A DNA stretch of 64,000 nucleotides from Microbacterium sp. 3J1 (GCF_001049495.1 NZ_CDWI01000009.1:186001-250000), one strand, 5' to 3'. Positions 17,039-26,292 are shown, numbered from the stretch's first letter. The notes: generated by a model from the sequence alone, not told the origin. Made by a program: numbers and translations.

Positions 17039-17818
17039 TCAGCGAACGCGTCGCGCGACGACGAGCGGCACACCCGTGACGGGATGCGGGAACACGTCGA
17101 CCGCCTGCCCGTAGACCGCCTCGATGCGCTCGGCCGTCAGCACGTCGGCAGGGGTGCCCGTGGCGGCGACGCGACCGTCGGACAGCAGCGTCACCCGGTC
17201 GGCATGGGCGAGCGCGGCGTTGAGGTCGTGCAGCACGACGGCGACGGCGATGCCGGCATCCGCCTGCTGCCGGATCAGCCGCATGACGTCTTCGTGATGC
17301 TTGAGGTCCAATGCGGCGGTCGGCTCATCGAGCAGCAGGGCGCCGGTCCGCTGCGCGAGCACCCGTGCCAGAGCGACCCGGGCGCGCTCCCCGCCCGACA
17401 GTGACGTCACGGGCCGCCCGGCCATGGCCGTCACCTCGGTCGCCGCCATCGCCTCGGCCACGACCTCGTCGTCGTCTTCGGAGGCCTCGGTGCGCGCCCA
17501 CGGCGCTCGCCCCATGCGGACCACCTGCTCGACGCGGAACGGAAAGGTCACCGCGTTCTCCTGCAGCAGCACGGCTCGGGTGCGAGCCATATCCTGCGAG
17601 CGGATGCCACCGATCGGCGCGCCGTCGATGACGACCTGACCGGCGGTCTGCGTCACGTCTCCGGCGAGGACACCGAACAGAGTGGACTTGCCCGCGCCGT
17701 TCGGCCCCACCAGCGCGTGGATCTCACCGGCTCGCACGGCGATCGACGCGTCAGCGAGGATCGCGCGCCCGCCTGGGACGCGGACGGTCACGCCCGTCGC
17801 CTCGATGCGCGCGCTCAT
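17039..17818 (-). CDS. hmuV: Heme ABC importer, ATPase subunit
   Basis: Cytoplasmic ATPase for HmuTU, 259 aa. Walker A is GPNGAGKST, the Q-loop is VLLQENAV, the ABC signature LSGGERARVALAR, Walker B LLLDEPTAALD and the switch His follows in VLHDLNAAL. The start at MSARIEA makes a 4-bp overlap with the permease stop; longer open frames upstream run through the permease in another frame and are not real. Last gene of hmuT-hmuU-hmuV. Confidence 0.93.
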   Translation of the reverse strand: MSARIEATGVTVRVPGGRAILADASIAVRAGEIHALVGPNGAGKSTLFGVLAGDVTQTAGQVVIDGAPIGGIRSQDMARTRAVLLQENAVTFPFRVEQVVRMGRAPWARTEASEDDDEVVAEAMAATEVTAMAGRPVTSLSGGERARVALARVLAQRTGALLLDEPTAALDLKHHEDVMRLIRQQADAGIAVAVVLHDLNAALAHADRVTLLSDGRVAATGTPADVLTAERIEAVYGQAVDVFPHPVTGVPLVVARRVR

Positions 17819-18888
17819 GCCCACCCTCCCGAGCGGCGTCGGGTGCGCACCAGCAGCCAGAGGAAGAACGGCCCGCCGACGAGTGAGGTGATCATGCCGA
17901 TCGGCAGGTCGGCGAGCGGCACGGCGGTGCGGGCCACGAGATCGGCGATCGCGATGAGCAGCGCTCCGCCGAGCGCCGAGGCGATCATGAGCGGAAGGTG
18001 CGCGGGGCCGATGATCATGCGCATGAGGTGCGGCACGACGAGGCCTGCGAATCCGATGATGCCCGCGAACGCGACAGCGGCGCACACGAGAATCGCCACC
18101 GTGACGATCACGACCATCCGCAGCACCTCGACGTTCACGCCGAGGTGTCGGGCGGTGCGCTCGCCGAGGGCGAAGAGGTCGAGCTGCGGCGACACGATCA
18201 GGGCGACGACGACGCCGACCGCGACGAGCGGAGCGACGAGCGCGGCGTTCGACCACAGCGCGCCGTTGAGCGAGCCGAGCTGCCAGAACACGATCTGCTC
18301 GCGCGTCGACGTGGTGCCGAGGAACGTGAGGAAGGCCATGCCGGCACCGGCGATCGCGTTGATCGCGATACCGGTGAGGAGCAGGGTGACGACCTCGGTG
18401 CGGCCTCCTGAGCGGCTGATGAAGTACACGGCGAGCACCGCGGCGAGTCCGCCGAGGAACGCGAAGACCGGTGTCGTCCACATGCCGAACGACGCCAGGC
18501 CGAGAGTGATGCTCGCGGCCGCACCGAGGGCCGCGCCGGAGGAGACGCCGACGACGCCGGCATCTGCCAGCGGGTTGCCGAAGATGGCCTGCATGAGCAC
18601 ACCCGACACTGCGAGTGCGGCGCCGACGAGCAGGCCGAGAACGATGCGGGGGAGGCGGAGGGTGTAGATCACGCCGTAGTCGGTCGTACCGATCGGCGCC
18701 CAGGCGGTGTCGATGCCGACGCCGCGCAGCAGCACTCCGACGAGGTCGGTCGGCGACAGCGAGTACTGCCCGCTGGTGATCGACACGATGCAGGTCGCGA
18801 CGAGTGCGATCACGAGGCCCGTTGTGACGAGGGCGAAGCGCAGCCCGCGATGCGTCGACGGCGTGCGGGTGACGACCTCGCCGCTCAC
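17815..18888 (-). CDS. hmuU: Heme ABC importer, permease subunit (FecCD family)
   Basis: Membrane channel of 357 aa with about ten hydrophobic helices. FecCD marks: TLRLPRIVLGLLVGAALAVSG with GVLMQAIFGNPLADAGVVGV, and near the C-terminus AGIIGFAGLVVPHLMRMIIG followed by LPIGMITSLVGGPFFLWLL. Overlaps hmuT and hmuV by 4 bp each, so all three are coupled. Iron regulation is likely through the box in front of hmuT. Confidence 0.94.
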   Translation of the reverse strand: MSGEVVTRTPSTHRGLRFALVTTGLVIALVATCIVSITSGQYSLSPTDLVGVLLRGVGIDTAWAPIGTTDYGVIYTLRLPRIVLGLLVGAALAVSGVLMQAIFGNPLADAGVVGVSSGAALGAAASITLGLASFGMWTTPVFAFLGGLAAVLAVYFISRSGGRTEVVTLLLTGIAINAIAGAGMAFLTFLGTTSTREQIVFWQLGSLNGALWSNAALVAPLVAVGVVVALIVSPQLDLFALGERTARHLGVNVEVLRMVVIVTVAILVCAAVAFAGIIGFAGLVVPHLMRMIIGPAHLPLMIASALGGALLIAIADLVARTAVPLADLPIGMITSLVGGPFFLWLLVRTRRRSGGWA

Positions 18889-20006
18889 GCCGACGGCTCA
18901 GACGATGCGGTCGGTGCGTAGAGGGCGCGGGCGATCGCGTCGATGACGTCGGCCGATCGGGGCCCGAAGCTGAGGATCTCGCTGTCGGCCATGTCGATCA
19001 CGCGACGGTGGGCGCCGGCGGGCGTCTCGGCGAGGGCCGGGATGCGTGCGAGCAGGCCGTCGATGCCGTCGACCGACTCGAGGCCGTCGGTCATCATGAC
19101 GAGCACATCGGGCTGCGCGGCGACGAGCGCCTCGGCGGTCATGGGCTTCATGCCCTCCCACCCGATCTCGGCGGCGACATCGACGCCGCCCACCGCATCG
19201 ATGAGGGAGTCGGCGCCGGAGTCCGCGCCGAAGATGTAGTAGATGTTCGCATTGCCCCGTACGTAGAGGAACAGCATCCGCGCCCTGTCGTCGCCGTCGG
19301 TCGGAACGACCTCCGCGATCTCCGCGAGGGACGCCTCGAGGTCGGCGTCGAGCCGCTCGATCAGCGCCTGCCCCCGGGTGGGCACGCCGAGGGCGGTCGC
19401 GATCTCGGTCACCAGCTCGTCCGTGGTGTCGAGACGTCGATCGCTGGAGATGACGACGATCGCGATGCCGGCGTCGCGCAGCTGCTGGCGGATCTCCTTC
19501 GGGCCGATCGTGGTGTCGGTGAGGACGACGGTCGGCGCGAGCTCCAGGATCGCCTCGGCATTCAGCGTGTGACCCGTCTTCGTCACGACCGGGAGGTCTT
19601 CGGTACCGGTGAACACGGTCGACGAGTCGCGTCCGACGACCTGATCGCCGAGCCCGAGCGCGAAGACCGTCGATGCGATGGTGCCCGAGATGTCGATGGG
19701 GAGGATGCGGTCGACGTCGGTGATCTCGACCGCGCGTCCTTCGCTGTCGGTGACCGTGACGGGGAGCTCGGGCGCGGTGTCGTCGCCGACCGGTTCGATC
19801 GCGTGACTCGAGAGGCAGGCGGTCGAACCTCCCGTCGTGGCACGGACGTCGTCGACGAGGTCGAGCGACGAGAGGGGCGCGGATGCCTGTGGGCAGGCGT
19901 CCGCGGCATCGGTCGAGTGCGGGGTGGCAGATGCTCCGGCGCCGGCGCATCCTGCCAGTCCGAGGGCGAGAGCGGCAGCGAGGACGATGACGGGAACGCG
20001 GCGCAT
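18885..20006 (-). CDS. hmuT: Heme-binding lipoprotein of the ABC importer
   Basis: Surface-anchored substrate-binding protein of 373 aa. The lipobox LAGC (about residues 17-20) follows a hydrophobic signal, so the protein is lipid-anchored outside the membrane. HmuT marks include VVGRDSSTVF, TGHTLNAEAILELAPTVVL, MLFLYVRG, the YYIFGADSGAD segment with candidate heme-binding Tyr, and GGVDVAAEIGWEGMKPM. The ATG at 20006 directly abuts an iron box that also contains a TAGCCT -10 box 6 nt upstream, leaving no room for a ribosome site: translation is probably leaderless. Alternative later starts would spoil the signal peptide. Confidence 0.92.
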   Translation of the reverse strand: MRRVPVIVLAAALALGLAGCAGAGASATPHSTDAADACPQASAPLSSLDLVDDVRATTGGSTACLSSHAIEPVGDDTAPELPVTVTDSEGRAVEITDVDRILPIDISGTIASTVFALGLGDQVVGRDSSTVFTGTEDLPVVTKTGHTLNAEAILELAPTVVLTDTTIGPKEIRQQLRDAGIAIVVISSDRRLDTTDELVTEIATALGVPTRGQALIERLDADLEASLAEIAEVVPTDGDDRARMLFLYVRGNANIYYIFGADSGADSLIDAVGGVDVAAEIGWEGMKPMTAEALVAAQPDVLVMMTDGLESVDGIDGLLARIPALAETPAGAHRRVIDMADSEILSFGPRSADVIDAIARALYAPTASSEPSA

Positions 20007-20024
20007 TAGGCAAGGCTATCCTAA
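20006..20024. promoter_or_regulatory. IdeR/DtxR-like iron box in front of hmuT
   Basis: TTAGGCAAGGCTATCCTAA agrees with the known 19-bp IdeR/DtxR consensus TTAGGTTAGGCTAACCTAA at 16 positions by my count. It shares its first base with the hmuT start codon and covers the hmuT -10 element (20013-20018, minus strand), so iron-loaded regulator would block transcription. Confidence 0.85.
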
Positions 20025-20027
20025 AAC

Positions 20028-20057
20028 TTGACGCCGACTCGCGGGCCGCTCTAGTCT
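20028..20057 (+). promoter_or_regulatory. Promoter of the htaA-like gene
   Basis: TTGACG (20028-20033), an 18-bp spacer and TAGTCT (20052-20057) read toward htaA. It lies between the two iron boxes, with start of transcription expected near 20064. Confidence 0.6.
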
Positions 20058-20073
20058 TCGGAATGGAGCTTAC

Positions 20074-20092
20074 TTAGCTGAGCCTAACCAAA
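20074..20092. promoter_or_regulatory. IdeR/DtxR-like iron box in front of htaA
   Basis: TTAGCTGAGCCTAACCAAA matches the consensus TTAGGTTAGSCTAACCTAA at about 16 of 19 positions. It lies just downstream of the predicted htaA transcription start, where bound regulator would act as a block. Confidence 0.8.
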
Positions 20093-20166
20093 ACCCACCC
20101 TCTCGTCCGACTGCATTGCGGCACCGCCGGCGCGCGTCCGCTGCGCACCCCGGAGCCTGGAGAATC

Positions 20167-23100
20167 GTGAACGCCACAGCCACAGCATCCCCGGGGAGCA
20201 GCCGCATTCGCGTGCTGCTCGCCGCCCTCATCTCCTTCCTTCTGATAGCGGCCGGAGCGGTGATCGCGCCGCCGGCCCACGCCGACGGCGGATCCGTCAC
20301 CGCGTCCGTGACGTCGGCGAGCACGACCGGCATCACTGTGCAGGTCGAGGCTTCCGGCCTCCCCGAGGTGCAGAGCATCTATGCCGCGCTGATCGTGGAG
20401 GGCACCGAGAGCGGACTCTCGGGCCCGGGCGGCGGATACGCCGCCTTCGCCATCCCGTTCCCCACAGTGGCGGCCGGGGCCAGCTCGTTCACGCTCACCG
20501 CGCCGGCAGGCTCGCTCGACCGCACCCAGGCGTACGAGGTGCTCGTCTGGCAGCAGCACTCGGTGCCGAACGCGGAGACGATCTACGCACGCGGCGACGT
20601 CGCGGTGTCAGGCGCGCAGTGGGACGCGGTCTTCGGCCCGGTGACCCCCGACCCCGGCACGGACCCGGGAACAGACCCCGGCACGGACCCTGGCACGGAC
20701 CCGGGAACAGACCCAGGCACGGACCCGGGAACCGACCCCGGCACGGACCCCGGAACGACTCCGGAGCCGGCCGCACCCTCGCTCGAGGTCTTCCTCGCCG
20801 ACGGCACGACCCCGGTCGGCACCACCCCCCTGACGACCGGCGACACGATCGTCGTCGCGGGCTCGGGCTACGACCCGACCGCGAACGTCGGCGGACGCGG
20901 AGTGCCCATCCCGGCCCACCTCCCGCAGGGCACGTACGTGGTGTTCGGCAACTTCGCCGCCGACTGGCAGCCGTCGGCGGGTGCCGCCAGCTCCGCGCGC
21001 TCGGTGGGCTCGCAGGCGTGGGCACTGTCGGAGGCGGTGCTGGACGAGGTCCCGGCCCAGTACCAGGGCGCGATCCGTGCGCAGTGGGTCGACATCGCCG
21101 ACGACGGCACCTTCCGCGCGACGCTGACGCTCACGGACCCGAAGGCGACTCCCGGCTCGTACGGCGTCTACACGTACGGCGCGGGCGGTGTCGTCAACGC
21201 CGCCCAGGAGCGCAGCGTCGCTCTCACCTACTCGGTCGCCCCGAAGATCACCGCCGCGGCCGCGCTCGCCGAGGGCGAGCCCGGCCTGACGACCACCGTC
21301 ACGGGAACCGATTTCGGTGCGGCGACCGGCGTCTACGCGGCCGTCATCGAAGCCGGCACCGAGGCCGAGGTCACGGCAGGCGGCGGCTACGCGGCGATGC
21401 AGTACGTGCGCGGCATCTCGGGCGGCGCCTTCAGCGTCGATCTGACCGCGAAGGCCGCCGCGCTCGACCGCACCGCGAACTACGAGGTGATCGTGTGGAG
21501 GCAGCACACGCTGCCTGACGCCCAGAGCATCCTCGCGCGCACCCCCCTCGCGATCAGCGACGCCATCTGGGACGTCCTCGAGCCCGCGGATCCCGCCATC
21601 GAGGTGTTCCTCGCCGACGGCGTGACGCCCGCGGGGACGACCGCGCTGAAGGCCGGCGACAAGGTCGTGGTGAAGGGGTCGGGCTATGACCCGACCGTGA
21701 ACGTCGGCGGTCGCGGCGTGCCGATCCCCGCCGATCTGCCGCAAGGCACCTACGTGGTGTTCGGCAACTTCGCCTCGGCCTGGCAGCCGTCGACCGGCGC
21801 GGCGTCGTCGTCGCGTTCCGTCGGTGCACAGGCGTGGGCCCTCGCCGAGTCCGTGCTGGAGAAGGTGCCGGCCCAGTACCAGGGCGCGATCCGCGCACAG
21901 TGGGTCGATATCGCCGCCGACGGCACGTTCGAGGCGAGCCTCACGCTGAAGGACTCCGCGGCGACTCCCGGAACCTACGGCGTGTACACGTACGGCGCAG
22001 GCGGCGTGGTCAACGCGGCCCAGGAGCGCAGCGTTCCGCTGAACTACGGGGTGGCGGCGGCCGTCATCCCGACGGTCGAGAACGCCACCGCCGCCGAGGG
22101 CCTCACGGTTCGGGCGACCGGCTCGAACCTCGGCGCCGTCACCGGCGCGTACGTCGCGCTCATCGAAGCCGGCACCGAGGCGGACGTCACGGCCGGCGGC
22201 GGATTCCTCGCCATGCAGTACGTCCGCGGCATCACGGGCGGTGCGTTCACGGTCGACCTGACGGCGGCAGCCGACGCGCTCGACCGCACGAAGACCTACG
22301 AGGTCATCGCGTGGCAGCAGCACACGATGCCGACCGCGAGCACGATCCACGCGCGCGCGGCGGTGACGATCACCGAGGAGCAGTGGGACGCTCTGACGGG
22401 CGACGAGACCGAGGTGCCGACGACACCGCCCACCACGCCTCCCACGACCCCTCCGACGACGGCTCCGACGACCCCCGCGGTCTCCGTGCCCGGAGGCTCG
22501 CTGCGCTGGGCGATCTCGACGTCGTTCACGAAGTACATCACGGGCGCTATCGCGAAGGGCGCCATCGACGTCTCGAACGGCGCGACCCGGGCCGACGGGC
22601 TCTTCCAGTTCGGGCAGACCGTCGGAGGCGACTACGACGCGGCATCCGGCCTCGGCAGCGTCGTGTACCGCGGATCCGTGCGCTTCACGGGCCACAACGG
22701 CCTGCTCGACGTCACGGTGTCCGACCCGCGGGTGAGCGTCACGTCGTCCGGCGCGGCCACCCTGTCCGTGACCAGCGGCGGCGCACAGGTGCCGTTCGCG
22801 ACGCTCGACCTCTCTCGCGCGGTGATCACTCGAGCGAACGGAGCCGTCACCTACTCGGCGGCTCCCGCGGCGCTGACGGCCGACGGCCGCGACCGCGTGC
22901 TCGCCGGCAACCCGACGACCCTCGATCCGGTGACGTTCACGATCGGGTCGGTCGCGGCGGCACCCTCGGGAACGACCGGCACCGTGGCGGCCGCCGTGGT
23001 GAAGGCAACGGCCGCGATCCCGTCCGCGCCTCCGGCGACCTCCGGCATCCAGATCGACGAGGCCAACCTCGCCGCGCTGCAGTCCGGCAGGACGGCCACG

Positions 23101-24039
23101 TTCTCGGCATCCGGATTCGAGCCGAACGAGAAGGACATCCGCGTGGTGGTGTACTCGACTCCGGTGGTGCTCGACACCGTGACGGCCGACGCGTCCGGCG
23201 TCGCCGGCTGGACCGGCGCGCTTCCCGCGGGTCTGGAAGACGGCGCCCACACGCTGACCCTGCAGGGCTCGGTCGATCGGGGCCTGGAGTTCACCCTGAC
23301 CCGTGAGGCCGCCGCGATCGGCGCCTGCACGGTCGAGGGCGCGACTCTGCAGTGGGGGTACAAGGAGTCGTTCCGCACCTACATCGAGGGCATCGCGCAG
23401 GGCGGCTGGACGCTGACCGGCGTCGAGTACCGCTACCCCGACTACGTGTGGGAGAACGGCACCGGGTCGTTCGACGACGAGACGCTCACCGGGCTCGTCA
23501 CGTTCGGCGGCAGCATCGGGTTCACCGGCCACGGCGGCGCCCTGAACACGACGCTCTCGAACGCCCGCCTCGAACTCGCCGAAGACACGGGCTACCTCGT
23601 GTTCGATGTGCTCGGAACTACGCAGGACGGCCAGAGCGTCGACCAGCAGGGCGTGCGTCTCGCGGAGTTCGCGCTCGGGGACGCGGCGGTGGCCGACGGT
23701 GTGCTGTCGCTCGACGCCGTGCCCACCACCCTCACCGAGGCAGGTTCGGCCGCGTTCGGCACCTACGGGGCCGGCGAGGAGCTCGACCCGGTGACCGCGT
23801 CGATCCCCGTGGCGGCGGACTGCGGAGTCGTGGCCGATGACGAGCAGGAGCCGGCCGAGGCCGAGACGACGGATGCTGCGGCATCCCTCACGGCCGAGAT
23901 CGAGGCCGACGGTGCCCCGATCTGGCCGTGGATCGTCGGCGGCCTCGTGATCGTCGCGCTCGCAGCCGGCGGCGGCGTGCTCGTCGCGCGACGTACCCGC
24001 GCGAAGGCCGAGCACGGCGAGGTCACGACCGAGGTCTGA
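20167..24039 (+). CDS. HtaA-domain heme-binding surface protein, multi-modular
   Basis: Cell-surface heme capture protein of 1290 aa that would feed HmuTUV. GTG start preceded by GGAGA; signal peptide to about residue 38 (cut near AHA/DGG). Layout: module A1 (about 41-155), a DPGT-repeat linker (160-200), module B1 (204-358), A2 (361-470), B2 (476-628), A3 (630-745), a Pro/Thr linker (751-770), HtaA domain 1 (778-928, SLRWAISTSFTKYITG), a short Ig-like domain (957-1048), HtaA domain 2 (1053-1218, TLQWGYKESFRTYIEG), a membrane helix (1250-1275) and a basic tail. Each HtaA domain keeps a Tyr in the K/T-YI-x-G motif that aligns with the known heme-ligand Tyr. The A and B modules are not domains I recognise. 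Confidence 0.9.
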   Translation: MNATATASPGSSRIRVLLAALISFLLIAAGAVIAPPAHADGGSVTASVTSASTTGITVQVEASGLPEVQSIYAALIVEGTESGLSGPGGGYAAFAIPFPTVAAGASSFTLTAPAGSLDRTQAYEVLVWQQHSVPNAETIYARGDVAVSGAQWDAVFGPVTPDPGTDPGTDPGTDPGTDPGTDPGTDPGTDPGTDPGTTPEPAAPSLEVFLADGTTPVGTTPLTTGDTIVVAGSGYDPTANVGGRGVPIPAHLPQGTYVVFGNFAADWQPSAGAASSARSVGSQAWALSEAVLDEVPAQYQGAIRAQWVDIADDGTFRATLTLTDPKATPGSYGVYTYGAGGVVNAAQERSVALTYSVAPKITAAAALAEGEPGLTTTVTGTDFGAATGVYAAVIEAGTEAEVTAGGGYAAMQYVRGISGGAFSVDLTAKAAALDRTANYEVIVWRQHTLPDAQSILARTPLAISDAIWDVLEPADPAIEVFLADGVTPAGTTALKAGDKVVVKGSGYDPTVNVGGRGVPIPADLPQGTYVVFGNFASAWQPSTGAASSSRSVGAQAWALAESVLEKVPAQYQGAIRAQWVDIAADGTFEASLTLKDSAATPGTYGVYTYGAGGVVNAAQERSVPLNYGVAAAVIPTVENATAAEGLTVRATGSNLGAVTGAYVALIEAGTEADVTAGGGFLAMQYVRGITGGAFTVDLTAAADALDRTKTYEVIAWQQHTMPTASTIHARAAVTITEEQWDALTGDETEVPTTPPTTPPTTPPTTAPTTPAVSVPGGSLRWAISTSFTKYITGAIAKGAIDVSNGATRADGLFQFGQTVGGDYDAASGLGSVVYRGSVRFTGHNGLLDVTVSDPRVSVTSSGAATLSVTSGGAQVPFATLDLSRAVITRANGAVTYSAAPAALTADGRDRVLAGNPTTLDPVTFTIGSVAAAPSGTTGTVAAAVVKATAAIPSAPPATSGIQIDEANLAALQSGRTATFSASGFEPNEKDIRVVVYSTPVVLDTVTADASGVAGWTGALPAGLEDGAHTLTLQGSVDRGLEFTLTREAAAIGACTVEGATLQWGYKESFRTYIEGIAQGGWTLTGVEYRYPDYVWENGTGSFDDETLTGLVTFGGSIGFTGHGGALNTTLSNARLELAEDTGYLVFDVLGTTQDGQSVDQQGVRLAEFALGDAAVADGVLSLDAVPTTLTEAGSAAFGTYGAGEELDPVTASIPVAADCGVVADDEQEPAEAETTDAAASLTAEIEADGAPIWPWIVGGLVIVALAAGGGVLVARRTRAKAEHGEVTTEV

Positions 24040-24050
24040 CTCCCACGACG

Positions 24051-24089
24051 GCGACGCCCTCCTCGCAGCGGACGCGGGGAGGGCGTCGC
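24051..24089 (+). terminator. Hairpin after htaA
   Basis: GCGACGCCCTCC (24051-24062) pairs perfectly with GGAGGGCGTCGC (24078-24089). It starts 11 bp after the htaA stop and has no strong T tract. Confidence 0.7.
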
Positions 24090-24139
24090 TTCGTCCGACG
24101 GAGGACCCTAGGTCCGCGCAACGGTGGGAGAATGGAGAC

Positions 24140-24454
24140 ATGTCCTCCCCCGAGACCCACCAGACGGTCGAGGCGACCGTGCGCCGCGTGCCGCGCTTCG
24201 GCGTGTTCATGGGAGTCGGCGTCGTGCTCGGCATCATCGCCGCCGGCATCCTGACGATGATGGGCAGCTTCGAGCCGTCCGAGGCCGCAGGTGTCGTCTA
24301 CCCTCCCGGCCAGGTCTTCGGATTCCTGCTGCTGTGGACGGTCCCGGCGGGCCTCGCACTCGGCGCCGTGGTCGCGCTCATCCTCGAGCGCACCGCCCGC
24401 CGACACGACCGCGTCGTGCGGGTCGAGCACGAGACGATCATCGAAGCGGACTGA
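24140..24454 (+). CDS. Small two-helix membrane protein, unknown function
   Basis: 104 aa. Two hydrophobic helices (FGVFMGVGVVLGIIAAGILT and VFGFLLLWTVPAGLALGAVV) flank a short outside loop with YPPGQ; the tail is charged. I do not recognise a domain. A GAGAAT box lies exactly 6 nt before the ATG, so it is probably leaderless. It faces the next gene with 6 bp between stops. Confidence 0.65.
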   Translation: MSSPETHQTVEATVRRVPRFGVFMGVGVVLGIIAAGILTMMGSFEPSEAAGVVYPPGQVFGFLLLWTVPAGLALGAVVALILERTARRHDRVVRVEHETIIEAD

Positions 24455-24460
24455 GTCCGC

Positions 24461-25093
24461 TCACGCCAGTTCGGCGATGATCGGCCGGATCGCGGAGTCG
24501 AACGACACGACATCGCGACGCAGACCGTCGGTCACCGCGACCGTCAGCGCCCCGATCCACCAGATCCCCCGCTGCGAGAACGGCAGCACCTGCACGTTCA
24601 GCTCGAACGAATGGGCCCTGCGCCCGATGTCGCGCTCGAACTCGGCGATCGCGCTCGCGTAGGCCCGATAGGCATCGCCGCCGGTGGAGCCTGCATGCGA
24701 ACGCGTGCCCATCGACGCCCGGATCGAGGCCACGTACCGGTCGTGCGCGAGCCGCGCGAAGCGGAGAGCGGATGCCGAGTGCGGCACGATCGCCTCGGCC
24801 AGCTCCTCGGAGCCGGACGCCGGCAGGGCGACGAGCGTGTCGAAGCCCTCGACGAGTTCGAGCGGCACGCCGGACGGGTGAGCGCGAGGCTCGACCGTCA
24901 TGTCCCAGTAGTCGCGCCACTGCTTCTCGAGCTCGGGGGTGACCTCGACGGCATCCGGAGCCCGGACGGGAAGATCCCGCAGGCTCGGCAGGTCTTCGGG
25001 GGCACGGATGCCGAGGGCCTGACGCAGCGCGAGCGCCACGAGCACGGGGACGCTCGCGTCTTCGCGGATCAACCACTGCGGCTTGTCGGCCAT
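24461..25093 (-). CDS. Conserved-looking soluble protein, unknown function
   Basis: 210 aa, with no signal peptide and no membrane helix. Features seen: a helical N-terminal part (VPVLVALALRQALGI), a W-rich WRDYWDMTVEP, an Ala/Ser-rich middle and RGIWWIGALTVAVTDGLRRD near the end. No catalytic motif is apparent. ATG start 6 nt after a TACGAT box (25100-25105, minus strand), which supports the start. Divergent from purM; a link to purine synthesis is only positional. Confidence 0.65.
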   Translation of the reverse strand: MADKPQWLIREDASVPVLVALALRQALGIRAPEDLPSLRDLPVRAPDAVEVTPELEKQWRDYWDMTVEPRAHPSGVPLELVEGFDTLVALPASGSEELAEAIVPHSASALRFARLAHDRYVASIRASMGTRSHAGSTGGDAYRAYASAIAEFERDIGRRAHSFELNVQVLPFSQRGIWWIGALTVAVTDGLRRDVVSFDSAIRPIIAELA

Positions 25094-25155
25094 GGCCCCA
25101 TCGTAGGAGATAGGGGGAGGGGAGAGGAGGTCCGGACGGGCGGTAGTCTTGAGGT

Positions 25156-26286
25156 GTGGCTGCCTCCCCCACCAATCCCTATTCCGAAGCCGGCGTCGAC
25201 ACCGCTGCAGGTGATCTCGCCGTCGAGCTGATGAAGTCGTCCGTGCGCGCGACGCACGGCCCCGAAGTGCTCGGCGGTGTCGGCGGATTCGCCGGACTGT
25301 TCGACGCCAGCGCGCTGCGCGACTTCCGTCGTCCGCTGCTCGCGACCAGCACCGACGGCGTCGGCACGAAGGTCGCGATCGCGCAGGCGATCGACAAGCA
25401 CGACACGATCGGCCAGGACCTCGTCGGCATGGTCGTCGACGACATCGTCGTGGTCGGAGCCAAGCCGCTCTTCATGACCGACTACATCGCCTGCGGCAAG
25501 GTCTTCCCCCAGCGCATCGCCGACATCGTGCGCGGCATCGCCGAGGCGTGCTCCGCCACCGGCACCGCCCTCGTCGGCGGCGAGACGGCCGAGCACCCCG
25601 GCCTCCTCGGGCCCCGCGACTACGACGTCGCGGGAGCGGCGACCGGAGTCGTCGAGGCAGACACGATCCTCGGAGCCGACCGTGTGCAGGACGGCGACGT
25701 CGTGCTCGCGGTCGAGTCGAGCGGTCTGCACTCGAACGGATACTCGCTCGTGCGCCACATCGTCACCAACGCGGGCATCGGCTACGGCGACAACGCGGCC
25801 GACTTCGGCACGACCTGGGGCGAGGCGCTGCTCGAGCCCACGCGCCTCTACACGCTGCCGCTCCTGCGTCTCATCGAGCAGCTCGGTGCGTCGACGGGCG
25901 TGGGCGGGGTCCACGCCCTCAGCCATGTCACCGGCGGCGGCATCGCCGCGAACCTCGCCCGTGTCCTGCCGCAGGGCAGCTGGGCCGAGGTCGACCGCAG
26001 CACCTGGACGCCGAGCCCGGTCTTCCGGGTGCTCAGCGACATCGCCGGTTCGACGCTGGAGTCCGCCGAAGGCACCTGGAATCTCGGCATCGGCTTCCTC
26101 GCCGTCATCGCGTCCGAGAAGAAGGACGCCGCGATCGCGGCCCTCGCAGCCGAGGGCATGCCGGCGTGGCAGGTCGGGACGGTGGGCTTCGGCCCGCGCC
26201 CGGCAGGAGAGTTCGAACAGGGCGCCAAGGGCGTCGACGGCGGAGCGGTGCGCCTCGTGGGCGCATACGCAGATGGAGCGAAGTAA
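25156..26286 (+). CDS. purM: Phosphoribosylformylglycinamidine cyclo-ligase (AIR synthetase)
   Basis: Closes the imidazole ring: converts FGAM to AIR with ATP. 376 aa. Motifs: TSTDGVGTKVAIAQ, DLVGMVVDDIVVVGAKPLFMTDYIA (metal/ATP-binding Asp residues), GGETAEHPGL, the ESSGLHSNGYSLVR loop and HVTGGGIAANL. GTG start 6 nt after a TAGTCT box (25144-25149): leaderless. Head of an apparent purM-purF-MFS operon, with 6 bp to purF. In many bacteria purF precedes purM; here the order is reversed. Confidence 0.96.
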   Translation: MAASPTNPYSEAGVDTAAGDLAVELMKSSVRATHGPEVLGGVGGFAGLFDASALRDFRRPLLATSTDGVGTKVAIAQAIDKHDTIGQDLVGMVVDDIVVVGAKPLFMTDYIACGKVFPQRIADIVRGIAEACSATGTALVGGETAEHPGLLGPRDYDVAGAATGVVEADTILGADRVQDGDVVLAVESSGLHSNGYSLVRHIVTNAGIGYGDNAADFGTTWGEALLEPTRLYTLPLLRLIEQLGASTGVGGVHALSHVTGGGIAANLARVLPQGSWAEVDRSTWTPSPVFRVLSDIAGSTLESAEGTWNLGIGFLAVIASEKKDAAIAALAAEGMPAWQVGTVGFGPRPAGEFEQGAKGVDGGAVRLVGAYADGAK

Positions 26287-26292
26287 CCACAC

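Noticed and set aside
20646..20765. CRISPR-like short repeats
   Set aside because: The 12-18 bp units encode the DPGT linker of the HtaA protein in frame; no spacers.
20608..24249. Open minus-strand frame of about 1200 codons
   Set aside because: Mirror of the htaA gene, which has signal peptide, domains and start signals on the plus strand.
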